A stretch of 64,000 nt of DNA from Culturomica massiliensis (GTDB taxonomy: Bacteria; Bacteroidota; Bacteroidia; Bacteroidales; Marinifilaceae). The translations under genes and the position numbers were made by a program. The stretch covers positions 2,562,532 to 2,626,531 of the forward strand of contig NZ_LT594621.1 in assembly GCF_900091655.1 (NCBI RefSeq). Reading direction: 5' to 3'. Shown one piece after another: positions 27,201-34,371 of this stretch. How positions within the stretch are numbered: position 1 is the stretch's first letter; every line of letters begins with the position of its first letter. The notes beneath the pieces were generated by a model, which ran no database searches, was not told the DNA's origin, and saw nothing but the letters and a program-made list of their open reading frames with translations.

Positions 27201-30200
27201 CCGCAAATATTCCCAGCCGTTAGAAACACTTGATAATTTCCGGGATCGGTAAATGTTAAATCCGGATTTTCTACATTCAAATTTCCGGTCCATCCGATTT
27301 GTGGTTCTACCCGCCATACATAACTTAACGAATCTCCTTCTGACCGATTCGTTAAATGCAATACGACTCCGTCCGTCGTACATCCGGCTACCTGTGATAA
27401 CTCAGCCTTGGCTACTACCTTATGTTTCAACACATTCACCTGTCCGGACACAGTCCGCACACCACCATACTCGGCTTCAGCCTGCAATGTCAACTGATAT
27501 ACCCCGCTGCGGGTGAAGCGCAATTTCGGAAACATATCACTCAAATTACTCCCTACAGCCACCACTCCGTCTGCCGGTACGATCGTCCAATTGCAAAGAA
27601 TCCTCGCACTTCCAGCCGAATCACAATGCAGATAATCCCGTATATCAACCACTTCCTCCCAATTATCACAACGATTCGGGATCACGTCAAAAACAAAGCT
27701 GGGTACTCCCTTAACTACAACTGTAAATTCCCGGAAATCAGACTTACAAGCCCCGGTAATATCCACCCGTACCTTATATTCCCCGTACTTATTAAAAGTA
27801 ATCGCCGGTTTGTCCGCATTCTTATCCGAAATCGTGTAACCGACATCCGGAGTGACAGTCCATTGATAACTCAAATTTACCCCCGTCGTCGTATTCTCAA
27901 AATTCAACGGTTCTCCCTGTAACGTCTGATAACGACCACTCCCCAAATCCTGGACATTAGCATCCAAATGCGGCTTTATATTCGTATATATTTCAGGATC
28001 ATATATCAAAATCTTTTGAGTTGCTACCAAGTCCCCACCGCAATTCGCCGCAGAAACCAATTTTGCCTGCAACGTATACTCTCCCGGAGTCCTTAACTCG
28101 ATCTCCGGATACAATTTATCCCATTCCGGAGAAGTATAAGGCGTATGTTCCGCATTCAACGGCTTATTCACCAACGTCCATTCGACTTTCCGCAAACTTT
28201 CCGCTCCCCCGTTCCAACTGTCATTCCATACATAATGTACGTGAGTATCCGACAAACGAAGCATTCCAGGACACATCGCCTCCAGAGGATCGATCGTCAC
28301 TTTCGGGTCTTGTTTAACGACAATCGTAAAAGGTAGTGGTTCCCCACCGCAAACACCCTGCACATACCCACTGACACTATATGTTCCGGAAGTATGAAAC
28401 AAAATATGCGGAGCTTTATGAGTGGCATCCGTTCCATCCGTAAACTCATAATCGACAGATTCGACACCCGGGGTCACCGACCATGAATAAGTCGGTTCTA
28501 CCGCAGCCGAAGAAGTATTGGTAAACGTCAACTTTTCTCCGATACAAATCTGCTTCTGGTCTGCTTCAATAATCACGTCTAAACGCGGATTCACCACATG
28601 CAACACCTGGGAAGCACTCAATTTATCCGTCGGACCGCAAGACGTCGGATTCGTCAAGGTCACCCGAATCTCATAATCCCCCCATTCACTGAATTTTAAT
28701 TTAGGTGTCATCGTATTCCCTCCGATAACCGTTACCTTATCCGTCGGATTCCCTTCGGCAAAAACCTCCCACTTCACAGCGACATTTTCATTTCCGTTAT
28801 CCTTATACCTCACGAAATCACCCGGATAAAACTCGTTATCCGGACAATGATAAGCAGGAAATGCCGATAAGTCGATTTCAGGAGCCCTGTATACCCTTAC
28901 TTCAAAGTTCTTTACAGAATCCGTACATACCCCGTCGATATCGGCTACCAATACATATTTTCCATATTCCGGTATCTGTATCGAAGTGCTGTTACCCGAA
29001 GTTTGAGGCTTCCAGGATGCCGTAACTCCCGCAGCCGTCTTTACGTACCAATTTACACCGTTAATCACACCCCCGGGAATGCCGTTCACGGTCAACCGCT
29101 CTCCTTCACACATTTCCGTTTTATCGGCTACCATCCCTTCTGCCTTCACGGACGGATCATAAACCGTCAACAACTGTGTTCCGACCAGCTTCGTACCCCC
29201 ACAACCGGCCCCTTTTAAAGTAACCTTCAGCGTATATTTCCCCGGTTGTGTAAACTCAATCTGAGGTTTTTCCGACGTCAGTGTCGTTCCGGCCCTAAGT
29301 ATCCAGCCGGACGCTGGGGTAATCTCCCACTTCAAATCCGGAGTATTGTTATACCAGGCATACGTAATATAATCGGGCAAACTCAACACACTTCCCGGAC
29401 ATAAGGCAGGCAATGCCTTGAATTCGACAATTTCCGGATCCTTCTTCACACTTATCGTCGTATCTTTGGAATCCGTCGAACAATTGTTACTGACAATTTG
29501 CGTTACCTTATAAGTTCCGTAATGAAAATTAATATGAACATTGGCCTGATTCAGCCCCCCGGTAGGTGCATAACCGCCGTTCACACCCTGTTCGACAACC
29601 GTCCATTGATATTTGCGTTCCTCCCCCGCCGACTTATCCGTAAACGAAACCCCCAGAGGATCACACCCGGAATCTTTATCGACGATAAAACCAGCCTTTA
29701 CACTCTTAATAATCCTGACCGGCAAAGTCTTCTTTACATATGCACACTTAAACCCATTGGAATTTTTAATTTCCAATGTCACCTGATACGTATCGTCTTC
29801 ATTGTAAACAACCAATGGATTTTTTACGTTCTCCTGCCCCACTCCCACTCCGGTTTTTCCGAAATCCCATTCATAAGTCAGATTTAACGGTTGGCAATCT
29901 TTTCCCAAACCACCGTCCGTCTGATTGATAAACTGCACCTCCCGTTCCGTACAACCGGGTTTCTCCTTGTAATCGAAATCAGCGGTCGGCGGAAGAATAA
30001 TCATGTAATTCGGGAAATCCATCGAAGTCGTAAAACCACACTCGTTTTTAGCCGTCACACGTATCGTTATGCCTTTCGGTTTATTCAATTGGCAATGGGT
30101 CTTTTCATACTGATGCAAAACTTTTCCTCCGTCAGCCACAATTTGTGCCTGAGTATATTCCCGCGTACTCCCGTCTCCGAAATCCAATGTATACGTCGTT

Positions 30201-30664
30201 GCCGCCGAATTGGAATTATAATTCGTCACATAGATTTCCGCCTCCGAATTCACACAAGGAGTTCCCGATAAATTCCGCTCAAAACCGACGGCAGGATTTG
30301 AAAGGTTTATCACTTGATATACCTGCTCCACTCTTCTTCCAGATTGTTTCGAAACAGCACTTACCTTCAATTCATATACCCCCCACTCCGTATAAAGATG
30401 GGACGTATTTAAAGCCACATGATTTACATTCGTTAAATTTTCTCCGGGTTTTGAATCCCCCCAATCAATAGAATAAGTTCCTTCCTGAAAAGCTGTAACA
30501 TCCGACCTGTTTTCTATTACCAACCTGAATTCACTATCGTCCCCTTCTACACAATTTCTGAAATTCTTTTCATTTCCCAACACCAAGGTCTGCGCTTCCC
30601 CCCACAATGGGGTGAATACAAGCCACACTACCGCAGCTCTGTATAAACAGCTTAAAAAAGTCAT
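24296..30664 (-). CDS. Giant PKD-repeat surface protein, type B T9SS C-terminal domain (paralogue 2)
   Basis: This is the paralogue of the 16786-23124 product, about 2,122 residues from the chosen ATG at 30664 (MTFLSCLYRAAVVW). Upstream Met codons at 30688 and 30673 exist, but the promoter at 30690-30721 would start transcription near 30683, so 30664 or 30673 is favoured. A signal peptide ends near LWGEAQT. Ig-like and PKD modules fill the chain (YEWDFGKTG, YVWDFGDGET, YFWDFGDGEI, ITWNFGDGKT). The end is the CHU_C-type sorting domain (LYFPNTFIPHN, GIGMGLKEYHLEIFDLYGN). N- and C-terminal regions align well with paralogue 1, showing a tandem duplication around the PorP gene. It is the first gene of the three-gene operon. 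Confidence 0.9.
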   Translation of the reverse strand: MTFLSCLYRAAVVWLVFTPLWGEAQTLVLGNEKNFRNCVEGDDSEFRLVIENRSDVTAFQEGTYSIDWGDSKPGENLTNVNHVALNTSHLYTEWGVYELKVSAVSKQSGRRVEQVYQVINLSNPAVGFERNLSGTPCVNSEAEIYVTNYNSNSAATTYTLDFGDGSTREYTQAQIVADGGKVLHQYEKTHCQLNKPKGITIRVTAKNECGFTTSMDFPNYMIILPPTADFDYKEKPGCTEREVQFINQTDGGLGKDCQPLNLTYEWDFGKTGVGVGQENVKNPLVVYNEDDTYQVTLEIKNSNGFKCAYVKKTLPVRIIKSVKAGFIVDKDSGCDPLGVSFTDKSAGEERKYQWTVVEQGVNGGYAPTGGLNQANVHINFHYGTYKVTQIVSNNCSTDSKDTTISVKKDPEIVEFKALPALCPGSVLSLPDYITYAWYNNTPDLKWEITPASGWILRAGTTLTSEKPQIEFTQPGKYTLKVTLKGAGCGGTKLVGTQLLTVYDPSVKAEGMVADKTEMCEGERLTVNGIPGGVINGVNWYVKTAAGVTASWKPQTSGNSTSIQIPEYGKYVLVADIDGVCTDSVKNFEVRVYRAPEIDLSAFPAYHCPDNEFYPGDFVRYKDNGNENVAVKWEVFAEGNPTDKVTVIGGNTMTPKLKFSEWGDYEIRVTLTNPTSCGPTDKLSASQVLHVVNPRLDVIIEADQKQICIGEKLTFTNTSSAAVEPTYSWSVTPGVESVDYEFTDGTDATHKAPHILFHTSGTYSVSGYVQGVCGGEPLPFTIVVKQDPKVTIDPLEAMCPGMLRLSDTHVHYVWNDSWNGGAESLRKVEWTLVNKPLNAEHTPYTSPEWDKLYPEIELRTPGEYTLQAKLVSAANCGGDLVATQKILIYDPEIYTNIKPHLDANVQDLGSGRYQTLQGEPLNFENTTTGVNLSYQWTVTPDVGYTISDKNADKPAITFNKYGEYKVRVDITGACKSDFREFTVVVKGVPSFVFDVIPNRCDNWEEVVDIRDYLHCDSAGSARILCNWTIVPADGVVAVGSNLSDMFPKLRFTRSGVYQLTLQAEAEYGGVRTVSGQVNVLKHKVVAKAELSQVAGCTTDGVVLHLTNRSEGDSLSYVWRVEPQIGWTGNLNVENPDLTFTDPGNYQVFLTAGNICGEQPVVYDFRAFSKPEVERLGAEDLGRQCERDYIFIGTEHVGEIRENNDELNYIRWKITPAGVNWENGTDASTRKPDMTFAGGKTYRIVGEFANHCKDTARIAYTLEVDKFEKVVLTQPDPLCAMSEPILLQATPEGGEWTTREAGMLIEKPGKQFYFDPNRNEESVVWTVYEYGNGTCIDKDSIRIKIRKLPVVDAGGDLDYCLNSGEQNLIGIEPAGLPNWFGNGVKNGSLFDPEIAGEGVSRLEYRYTDPLTGCDNLDTVFVTVHELPDAVFNVSTRQCRAVDSLYVPVELGKGHRFNWDFGNGDTQETIDAPASYRYPAIGEYPVTLIVTSVYNCVVEGTPQVVKVLNPPPTALFETDKVNGCGPLEVAFRVDPAHFAGDYYDLQYLWSFGNGNVTTDLQPGVQTFEPRLFDTTYQVTFKVYNVCGTEATIKDIAVYSPAVADFVSNPEDEGCTPLEVTFINRSTGSGNTYVWDFGDGETSQEEDPVHIFRTGTTMSVFEIGLTAVNRCTPDGSRATRYIKVKPNTILARFIKDKKYLCAGDTVCFENYSVDKDPTAALNYFWDFGDGEIAAVWDTCHRYLNAGVYKIKLEVDNGCASRQYVDSVVVHTIPVLQIEGENALCEDSELDLRLVSSEALKNITWNFGDGKTDRGIWQVFHAFTEPGIYEINVRGESNQIPSCPGVATKQVEVWPKPRVQIEPLDTVACPPFLYRPRVVATGYDYFRWDYGDDTGLTSDMEHLYENDTNFILEYAITAYVENNRGCKEEHSGRIKVFNGPRVAFDKDIAYGRPEKVMFINLSKDYTEFIWYLPDGRVVYSPEDQEVVFNEKGTYPLSMVGINEYGCRDSVYTDHIAYMGGLYFPNTFIPHNSNPKVNNFRGIGMGLKEYHLEIFDLYGNKIWETTALEDGEPSEGWDGRDKNGKLLPQGVYMWRAKAIFYSEDLWTGDNNPSGAKQSTQGTVLLLRK

Positions 30665-30689
30665 AATGCACATATTTACCAATAGCACA

Positions 30690-30721
30690 CAAACTTAACT
30701 ATTTTTCATAATTCATTCAAA
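30690..30721 (-). promoter_or_regulatory. Promoter of the 14-kb PKD/PorP operon
   Basis: Read on the minus strand, a TTTG (30721-30718) is followed after 20 bp by TAAGTTTG (30697-30690). This is a near-ideal Bacteroidota promoter. The predicted start near 30683 leaves a very short leader before the ATG at 30664. Confidence 0.75.
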
Positions 30722-30785
30722 TTTTTTACACCAGAAATGAACATAGGAAAAAAAAATCCGAACCGATAATTTTTCCTTTCGAAAT

Positions 30786-30816
30786 TTTGTGACTTTCAAA
30801 AATAGCTCTATCTTTG
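30786..30816 (+). promoter_or_regulatory. Promoter of the tRNA-Asn pair
   Basis: TTTG at 30786-30789 and TATCTTTG at 30809-30816 are separated by 19 bp. This matches the Bacteroidota consensus exactly and places the start about 10 bp before the first tRNA. Confidence 0.8.
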
Positions 30817-30832
30817 CATCGCTTTAGAAAAT

Positions 30833-30906
30833 TCCTCAATAGCTCAGTTGGTTAGAGCGGCGGACTGTTAATCCGTAGGTCGTAGGTTCAAGTCCTACTT
30901 GAGGAG
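30833..30906 (+). tRNA. tRNA-Asn (GTT), first copy
   Basis: The cloverleaf is complete. The acceptor TCCTCAA pairs with TTGAGGA, the D arm is AGCTCAGTTGGTTAGAGC, and the anticodon stem GGACT-GTT-AATCC carries anticodon GTT. The T arm GTAGGTTCAAGTCCTAC is followed by discriminator G. CCA follows directly in the DNA (30907-30909). Confidence 0.96.
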
Positions 30907-30937
30907 CCAAGAAAAACAAGTCGTTCTTAAAACAAAT

Positions 30938-31011
30938 TCCTCAATAGCTCAGTTGGTTAGAGCGGCGGACTGTTAATCCGTAGGTCGTAGGTTCAAGTCC
31001 TACTTGAGGAG
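30938..31011 (+). tRNA. tRNA-Asn (GTT), second copy
   Basis: The gene body is identical in sequence to the first copy, 31 bp downstream. After the discriminator G the DNA reads CGA, so CCA is not encoded here and must be added by the nucleotidyltransferase. The two genes share one promoter and one terminator. Confidence 0.96.
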
Positions 31012-31017
31012 CGAAGG

Positions 31018-31044
31018 GGATACCGGAAACCGGTATCCTTTTTT
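31018..31044 (+). terminator. Terminator of the tRNA-Asn transcript
   Basis: The stem GGATACCGG / CCGGTATCC with an AAA loop is followed by six T residues, directly after the second tRNA. Confidence 0.88.
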
Positions 31045-31122
31045 AATATTAAAAGGTTTTCTTTCCACCTCTTATTCTGTTTTTACAGACATTTTATATT
31101 TTAAATACTCAAGATTATACCT

Positions 31123-31386
31123 ATGAACCGTATCAACAAAATCGCATTTTTTGTTTCCCTGATCGTTCTTGTCGTCGCTTTCAGCCTGTTATCGATGAGC
31201 TCGATGCCTAAAGAATTCAGATATACCTGGATAGGACTCAATCCCTGGAATGGCATAGAAGGCTTGGCTTTCACCGTGCGTTATTTCCTACACACAGGAA
31301 CGACAGCAACTTATATCATCACAATCGGGCTGGTACTCCTGATTTGGTGGCGTTTATATGCGATCTTCAACCGGATATGGCATTGA
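31123..31386 (+). CDS. Small two-helix membrane protein, unknown
   Basis: This 87-residue protein has two strongly hydrophobic segments (about residues 7-27 and 56-78) joined by a conserved-looking loop SSMPKEFRYTWIGLNPWNGIEGL. I do not recognise the family. The start has a reasonable distance to the tRNA terminator. The purM promoter lies between this gene and purM, so it is probably its own unit. Coding is supported by the clean hydrophobic pattern and the absence of a competing frame, but no function can be given. Confidence 0.6.
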   Translation: MNRINKIAFFVSLIVLVVAFSLLSMSSMPKEFRYTWIGLNPWNGIEGLAFTVRYFLHTGTTATYIITIGLVLLIWWRLYAIFNRIWH

Positions 31387-31425
31387 AAATTTTCAATTTT
31401 TCTGAGATTTTCTAATTGTTTTCCG

Positions 31426-31433
31426 TAAGTTTG
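31426..31433 (+). promoter_or_regulatory. -7 promoter element for purM
   Basis: TAAGTTTG matches the -7 consensus 79 bp before the purM start. No clear -33 TTTG is seen at the right distance. Confidence 0.45.
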
Positions 31434-31511
31434 CATATTCAATACGACATACAAACGTACGAATCGACGTAAAAGTGTAAAACATCCGTAACCTCGTATA
31501 CGAATTTAAGC

Positions 31512-32690
31512 ATGAGAAAAGACGAAAGATACAATAAACGCGGCGTATCCGCTTCAAAAGAAGACGTTCATAACGCGATCAAAAACATCGACAAGGGAAT
31601 TTTCCCCAAAGCTTTCTGCAAAATTGTACCCGATTATTTAGGAGGTGACCCTTCTTACTGCAATATCATGCACGCCGACGGAGCCGGAACAAAATCTTCC
31701 CTGGCCTACATGTACTGGAAAGAAACCGGTGACCTCTCTGTATGGAAAGGGATTGCCCAGGATGCACTGATTATGAACATCGACGATTTACTCTGTGTAG
31801 GGGCTGTCGATAATATCCTTTTATCTTCCACGATCGGACGTAACAAAAACCGGATCCCCGGAGAAGTGATCGCCGCCATTATTAACGGCACCGAAGAATT
31901 ATTGGAAGAATACCGGAAATTAGGAGTAAGTATCTATTCTACCGGCGGCGAAACAGCCGACGTCGGTGACCTCGTACGCACCATTATTGTCGATTCGACA
32001 GTCACCTGCCGGATGAAGCGAGAAGAGATCATCGACAATGCCAACATCAAAGCAGGAGACGTCATCGTCGGTCTCGCATCTTATGGACAAGCCAGCTATG
32101 AAACGGAATACAACGGCGGTATGGGCTCCAATGGACTGACGTCAGCCCGCCACGATGTATTTGCTAAATATCTGATGGAAAAATACCCGGAAAGCTTCGA
32201 TAACGCCGTACCGGAAGAATTGGTATATGCCGGGAAATGCAAACTGACGGACACCGTAACGGATTCTCCCCTCAATGCCGGCAAATTGGTCCTTTCACCG
32301 ACACGTACGTATGCTCCGGTTATCAAAAAAATCCTGGATCAATACCGCCCCCAAATCCATGGCATGGTACACTGTTCCGGTGGAGCCCAAACCAAAGTGA
32401 TGAATTTTGTCGAAAATATGCATGTTGTAAAAGACAACCTTTTCCCGGTTCCTCCCCTATTCAGATTGATACAGGAACAATCCGGCACATCCTGGGAAGA
32501 AATGTATAAAGTATTCAACATGGGACACCGTATGGAAATATACGTCGATGAAGAATTAGCCGATAAAATCATCGCTATCTCCCAAAGCTTTAATATTGAT
32601 GCCCAAATCGTCGGTCGCTGCTATGACAATGACGAAGGCGAAGGAAATAAGCTTACCATAATCAGCGAATTCGGGAAATTCATATACTGA
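31512..32690 (+). CDS. purM: Phosphoribosylformylglycinamidine cyclo-ligase (AIR synthetase)
   Basis: This 392-residue enzyme of purine synthesis closes the imidazole ring of AIR with ATP. The AIR-synthase fold shows HADGAGTKSSLAY near residue 55, QDALIMNIDDLLCVGA near 85, GGETADVGDL near 145 and GMVHCSGGAQTKV near 286. It is about 45 residues longer than the E. coli enzyme, as is usual for the Bacteroidota form. The last codons (EFGKFIY, stop) recur twice downstream next to toxin-antitoxin modules, so the 3' end of this gene seems to be an insertion site. The gene itself is intact. Confidence 0.9.
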   Translation: MRKDERYNKRGVSASKEDVHNAIKNIDKGIFPKAFCKIVPDYLGGDPSYCNIMHADGAGTKSSLAYMYWKETGDLSVWKGIAQDALIMNIDDLLCVGAVDNILLSSTIGRNKNRIPGEVIAAIINGTEELLEEYRKLGVSIYSTGGETADVGDLVRTIIVDSTVTCRMKREEIIDNANIKAGDVIVGLASYGQASYETEYNGGMGSNGLTSARHDVFAKYLMEKYPESFDNAVPEELVYAGKCKLTDTVTDSPLNAGKLVLSPTRTYAPVIKKILDQYRPQIHGMVHCSGGAQTKVMNFVENMHVVKDNLFPVPPLFRLIQEQSGTSWEEMYKVFNMGHRMEIYVDEELADKIIAISQSFNIDAQIVGRCYDNDEGEGNKLTIISEFGKFIY

Positions 32691-32736
32691 ACGGTAGGTT
32701 TGATTCGTAAACTTTATATATAAAACGAAAGGATGC
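32668..32736 (+). repeat. 69-bp direct repeat, copy A: purM 3' end plus downstream leader to the terminator
   Basis: This segment covers the last purM codons, the stop, and about 46 bp beyond. It is repeated with one mismatch (C/G at 32673 against T) at 33516-33584. Both copies run into a terminator with the same stem, GGATGC/GCATCC, but different loops. Confidence 0.95.
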
Positions 32737-32760
32737 TCTCTTGAGGCATCCTTTTTTTAT
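32728..32760. terminator. purM terminator, also abutting the HigA-like gene
   Basis: The stem AAAGGATGC / GCATCCTTT with an inner CTC/GAG pairing is followed by a T-run. The convergent antitoxin gene's stop codon begins at the next base, so both transcripts end here. Confidence 0.85.
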
Positions 32761-33078
32761 TTAACACAAAGCTACTTTATAACCATTATCTTCTATTTCT
32801 AACCTTGCATTTACCCCCAAAGCTTTAAATATTTTAATAACAGTAGCCAAAGTCAAATTCTTACCATTTTCTATTCGGGAGATTTGAGCTTTTTGTACCC
32901 CTATCAGTTTCCCTAAATCTTCCTGAGTCATATTTTTATCCAAACGTGTACGTTTAATAGCTTCACCTATCAAAAATAAATTCAGTTCACTTTCATAATT
33001 ATCGCGTTCAGGTGTGCCTTTCTTTCCAATCAGCATATCTTTCACCTCCTCCTGCGTATAAAACTTCTTTTCTTCCAT
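32761..33078 (-). CDS. HigA-like XRE-family antitoxin
   Basis: This 105-residue protein has a C-terminal helix-turn-helix of the XRE class: LIGEAIKRTRLDKNMTQEDL, then the recognition region with VQKAQISRIENGKN, and a short tail. In HigBA-type modules such a protein both neutralises the toxin and represses the operon. I use the ATG at 33078 (MEEKKFY), preceded by GGGAG. The longer frame begins with a TTG inside the toxin's 3' end. It follows the toxin gene with a 7-bp gap, the toxin-first order typical of higBA. A palindrome in the operon promoter (33444-33461) is a candidate operator. Confidence 0.85.
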   Translation of the reverse strand: MEEKKFYTQEEVKDMLIGKKGTPERDNYESELNLFLIGEAIKRTRLDKNMTQEDLGKLIGVQKAQISRIENGKNLTLATVIKIFKALGVNARLEIEDNGYKVALC

Positions 33079-33085
33079 AGCTCCC

Positions 33086-33424
33086 TTATTTTTGTTCAAA
33101 ATATTCTTTCATTATCTCTTTTGCTCTTGCCACTTCTTTTATGGGTGTCTTATCCGTTTTCTTCACAAAACCATGAGTAGCAATCACCAATACATCAACG
33201 TCTTTATCCCAGAAAGCTAATAAACGATATTGCTTCCCCTTGTACAAAGTTCTGAACTCCCAAATATCAGTTCCTGTTAATTTCTTAAATAATTTAGGGT
33301 CTAAAGTATACCGTGCTTTATCAATATTATAAACAATCTTTTCCCTTGTTTTAGATTCCACTCTCTGTAAAAACTCTAAAGCATCCTTATAAAATATAAC
33401 CTTAAATTTTTCAATAGAAACCAT
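33086..33424 (-). CDS. HigB/RelE-superfamily toxin (Gp49-like)
   Basis: This 112-residue protein is of the phage-derived Gp49-like / HigB class, in which the RelE fold cleaves mRNA at the ribosome. Family marks are EFRTLYKGKQYRLLAFW, VLVIATHGFVKKTDKTP and EVARAKEIMKEY near the C terminus. The ATG at 33424 is chosen because the -7 element TATATTTG lies only 5 bp upstream, making the longer frame from 33451 untranscribed. The transcript may be nearly leaderless. Partner antitoxin is the next gene. Intact length suggests an active module. Confidence 0.84.
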   Translation of the reverse strand: MVSIEKFKVIFYKDALEFLQRVESKTREKIVYNIDKARYTLDPKLFKKLTGTDIWEFRTLYKGKQYRLLAFWDKDVDVLVIATHGFVKKTDKTPIKEVARAKEIMKEYFEQK

Positions 33425-33428
33425 AGCA

Positions 33429-33461
33429 CAAATATAAAAATAAGTTTCCATATATAGAAAC
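33429..33461 (-). promoter_or_regulatory. higBA-like promoter with overlapping palindromic operator
   Basis: On the minus strand, TATATTTG (33436-33429) is a -7 element. Upstream, at 33444-33461, is GTTTCCATATATAGAAAC, symmetric at 16 of 18 positions. It covers the -33 region, a usual place for XRE autorepressor binding. Confidence 0.6.
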
Positions 33462-33515
33462 CCAGCTAATTAAATTTTAATCTGTATATTAAACTACTAA
33501 ATCATCCTTTCCGCC

Positions 33516-33584
33516 AATTCTGGAAATTCATATACTGAACGGTAGGTTTGATTCGTAAACTTTATATATAAAACGAAAGGATGC
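33516..33584 (+). repeat. 69-bp direct repeat, copy B of the purM 3' end
   Basis: This is nearly identical to 32668-32736. In the purM frame it reads QFWKFIY then stop. It is preceded by CCGCCAAT (33511-33518), a sequence shared with copy C but not with purM itself. Confidence 0.95.
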
Positions 33585-33601
33585 CCAAGGCATCCTTTTT
33601 T
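33576..33601. terminator. Duplicate purM-type terminator abutting the HepT-like gene
   Basis: The stem AAAGGATGCC / GGCATCCTTT with a CAA loop is followed by a T-run. The stop codon of the minus-strand HepT-like gene overlaps the end of the T-run at 33600-33602, repeating the arrangement at 32760. Confidence 0.85.
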
Positions 33602-33977
33602 ACTTTCCTTCTACCAAGTCTTTTCGCATCTGTTCCAACACCTCCAACAAAGGAGGAATGCTTTCCTGAACCGTATTAAAAATAACATCAGCATCCACTT
33701 CAAAATAATGATGGACAATGATATCACGCATTCCCATAACTTCACGCCACGGAATCTGTGGATAATGAACAAGTAAATTTCCAGCAGTCAGTTTATCCAG
33801 ATTCTTTATACTTTCACCCGATGCTATCAATTTCATACAAACACCGTCCAGCAATAACGTACCTGTCTCAGAATCCAAAAAATCATTGACACAGTGAATG
33901 CTTTCCGTCCGCTGTTGAATAATCCTTATGGATTCGATTACTTTATCAAGTAAATGCAGGACTTTTACATCATACAT
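33600..33977 (-). CDS. HepT-like HEPN toxin (DUF86)
   Basis: This 125-residue all-helical protein has the HEPN RNase motif R-x4-H-x-Y, seen as RDIIVHHY near residue 85. HepT-type HEPN proteins cleave RNA and are neutralised by a partner nucleotidyltransferase. The upstream MntA-like gene overlaps this one by 8 bp, giving the antitoxin-first mntA-hepT order. The gene's stop lies in the T-run of the duplicated terminator. Base composition is close to that of the surrounding genes. The assignment is strong on motif and pairing. Confidence 0.86.
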   Translation of the reverse strand: MYDVKVLHLLDKVIESIRIIQQRTESIHCVNDFLDSETGTLLLDGVCMKLIASGESIKNLDKLTAGNLLVHYPQIPWREVMGMRDIIVHHYFEVDADVIFNTVQESIPPLLEVLEQMRKDLVEGK

Positions 33978-34263
33978 AGATAGCCTCCTTCTGAATAGTT
34001 TGTTTTAATACTTCATCCATTCTCTCACGCACACGTACTAAATCCACAGGACATCCTAATAAGGCTTCCAATTCATATTTAATACGAGCCAATGTAAACA
34101 GAGTCGGAGCTTCCCCTTCATAGCAAATATCAATATCACTATGTTCTGTCTGCTCACCTCTGGCCACACTGCCAAATATACCTATCCTTTTAATATGATA
34201 AATGGAGGCATGTGTTTGCATATAGCCTGCCAATAGTTGTAAATATTCACTGATTGATTTCAT
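33970..34263 (-). CDS. MntA-like minimal nucleotidyltransferase antitoxin
   Basis: This 97-residue protein of the minimal nucleotidyltransferase family has the motif GS-x10-D-x-D intact (GSVARGEQTEHSDID near residue 30). In known MntA/HepT pairs the enzyme adenylylates the toxin's Tyr in the RX4HXY motif and so silences it, and that Tyr is present here. The ATG at 34263 lies 25 bp after a -7 element TATATTTG (34296-34289, minus strand). It is the first gene of the two-gene unit. Confidence 0.86.
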   Translation of the reverse strand: MKSISEYLQLLAGYMQTHASIYHIKRIGIFGSVARGEQTEHSDIDICYEGEAPTLFTLARIKYELEALLGCPVDLVRVRERMDEVLKQTIQKEAIYV

Positions 34264-34288
34264 AAAGCATCCATAGTCTTCATATTGA

Positions 34289-34320
34289 CAAATATAGCAA
34301 TTATACCAAATTTAAACAAG
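34289..34320 (-). promoter_or_regulatory. Promoter of the mntA-hepT-like unit
   Basis: On the minus strand, CTTG (34320-34317) lies 20 bp before TATATTTG (34296-34289). The predicted start, near 34282, leaves a leader of about 20 nt. Confidence 0.6.
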
Positions 34321-34371
34321 TAAACTTTCTGGCATACACCCTCTTTCCATAAACCTGCAAAATCGTCCACG

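Noticed and set aside
32761..34263. A larger defence island or prophage remnant
   Set aside because: Only two small toxin-antitoxin pairs are present. No integrase, phage structural gene or restriction gene is seen in the window.
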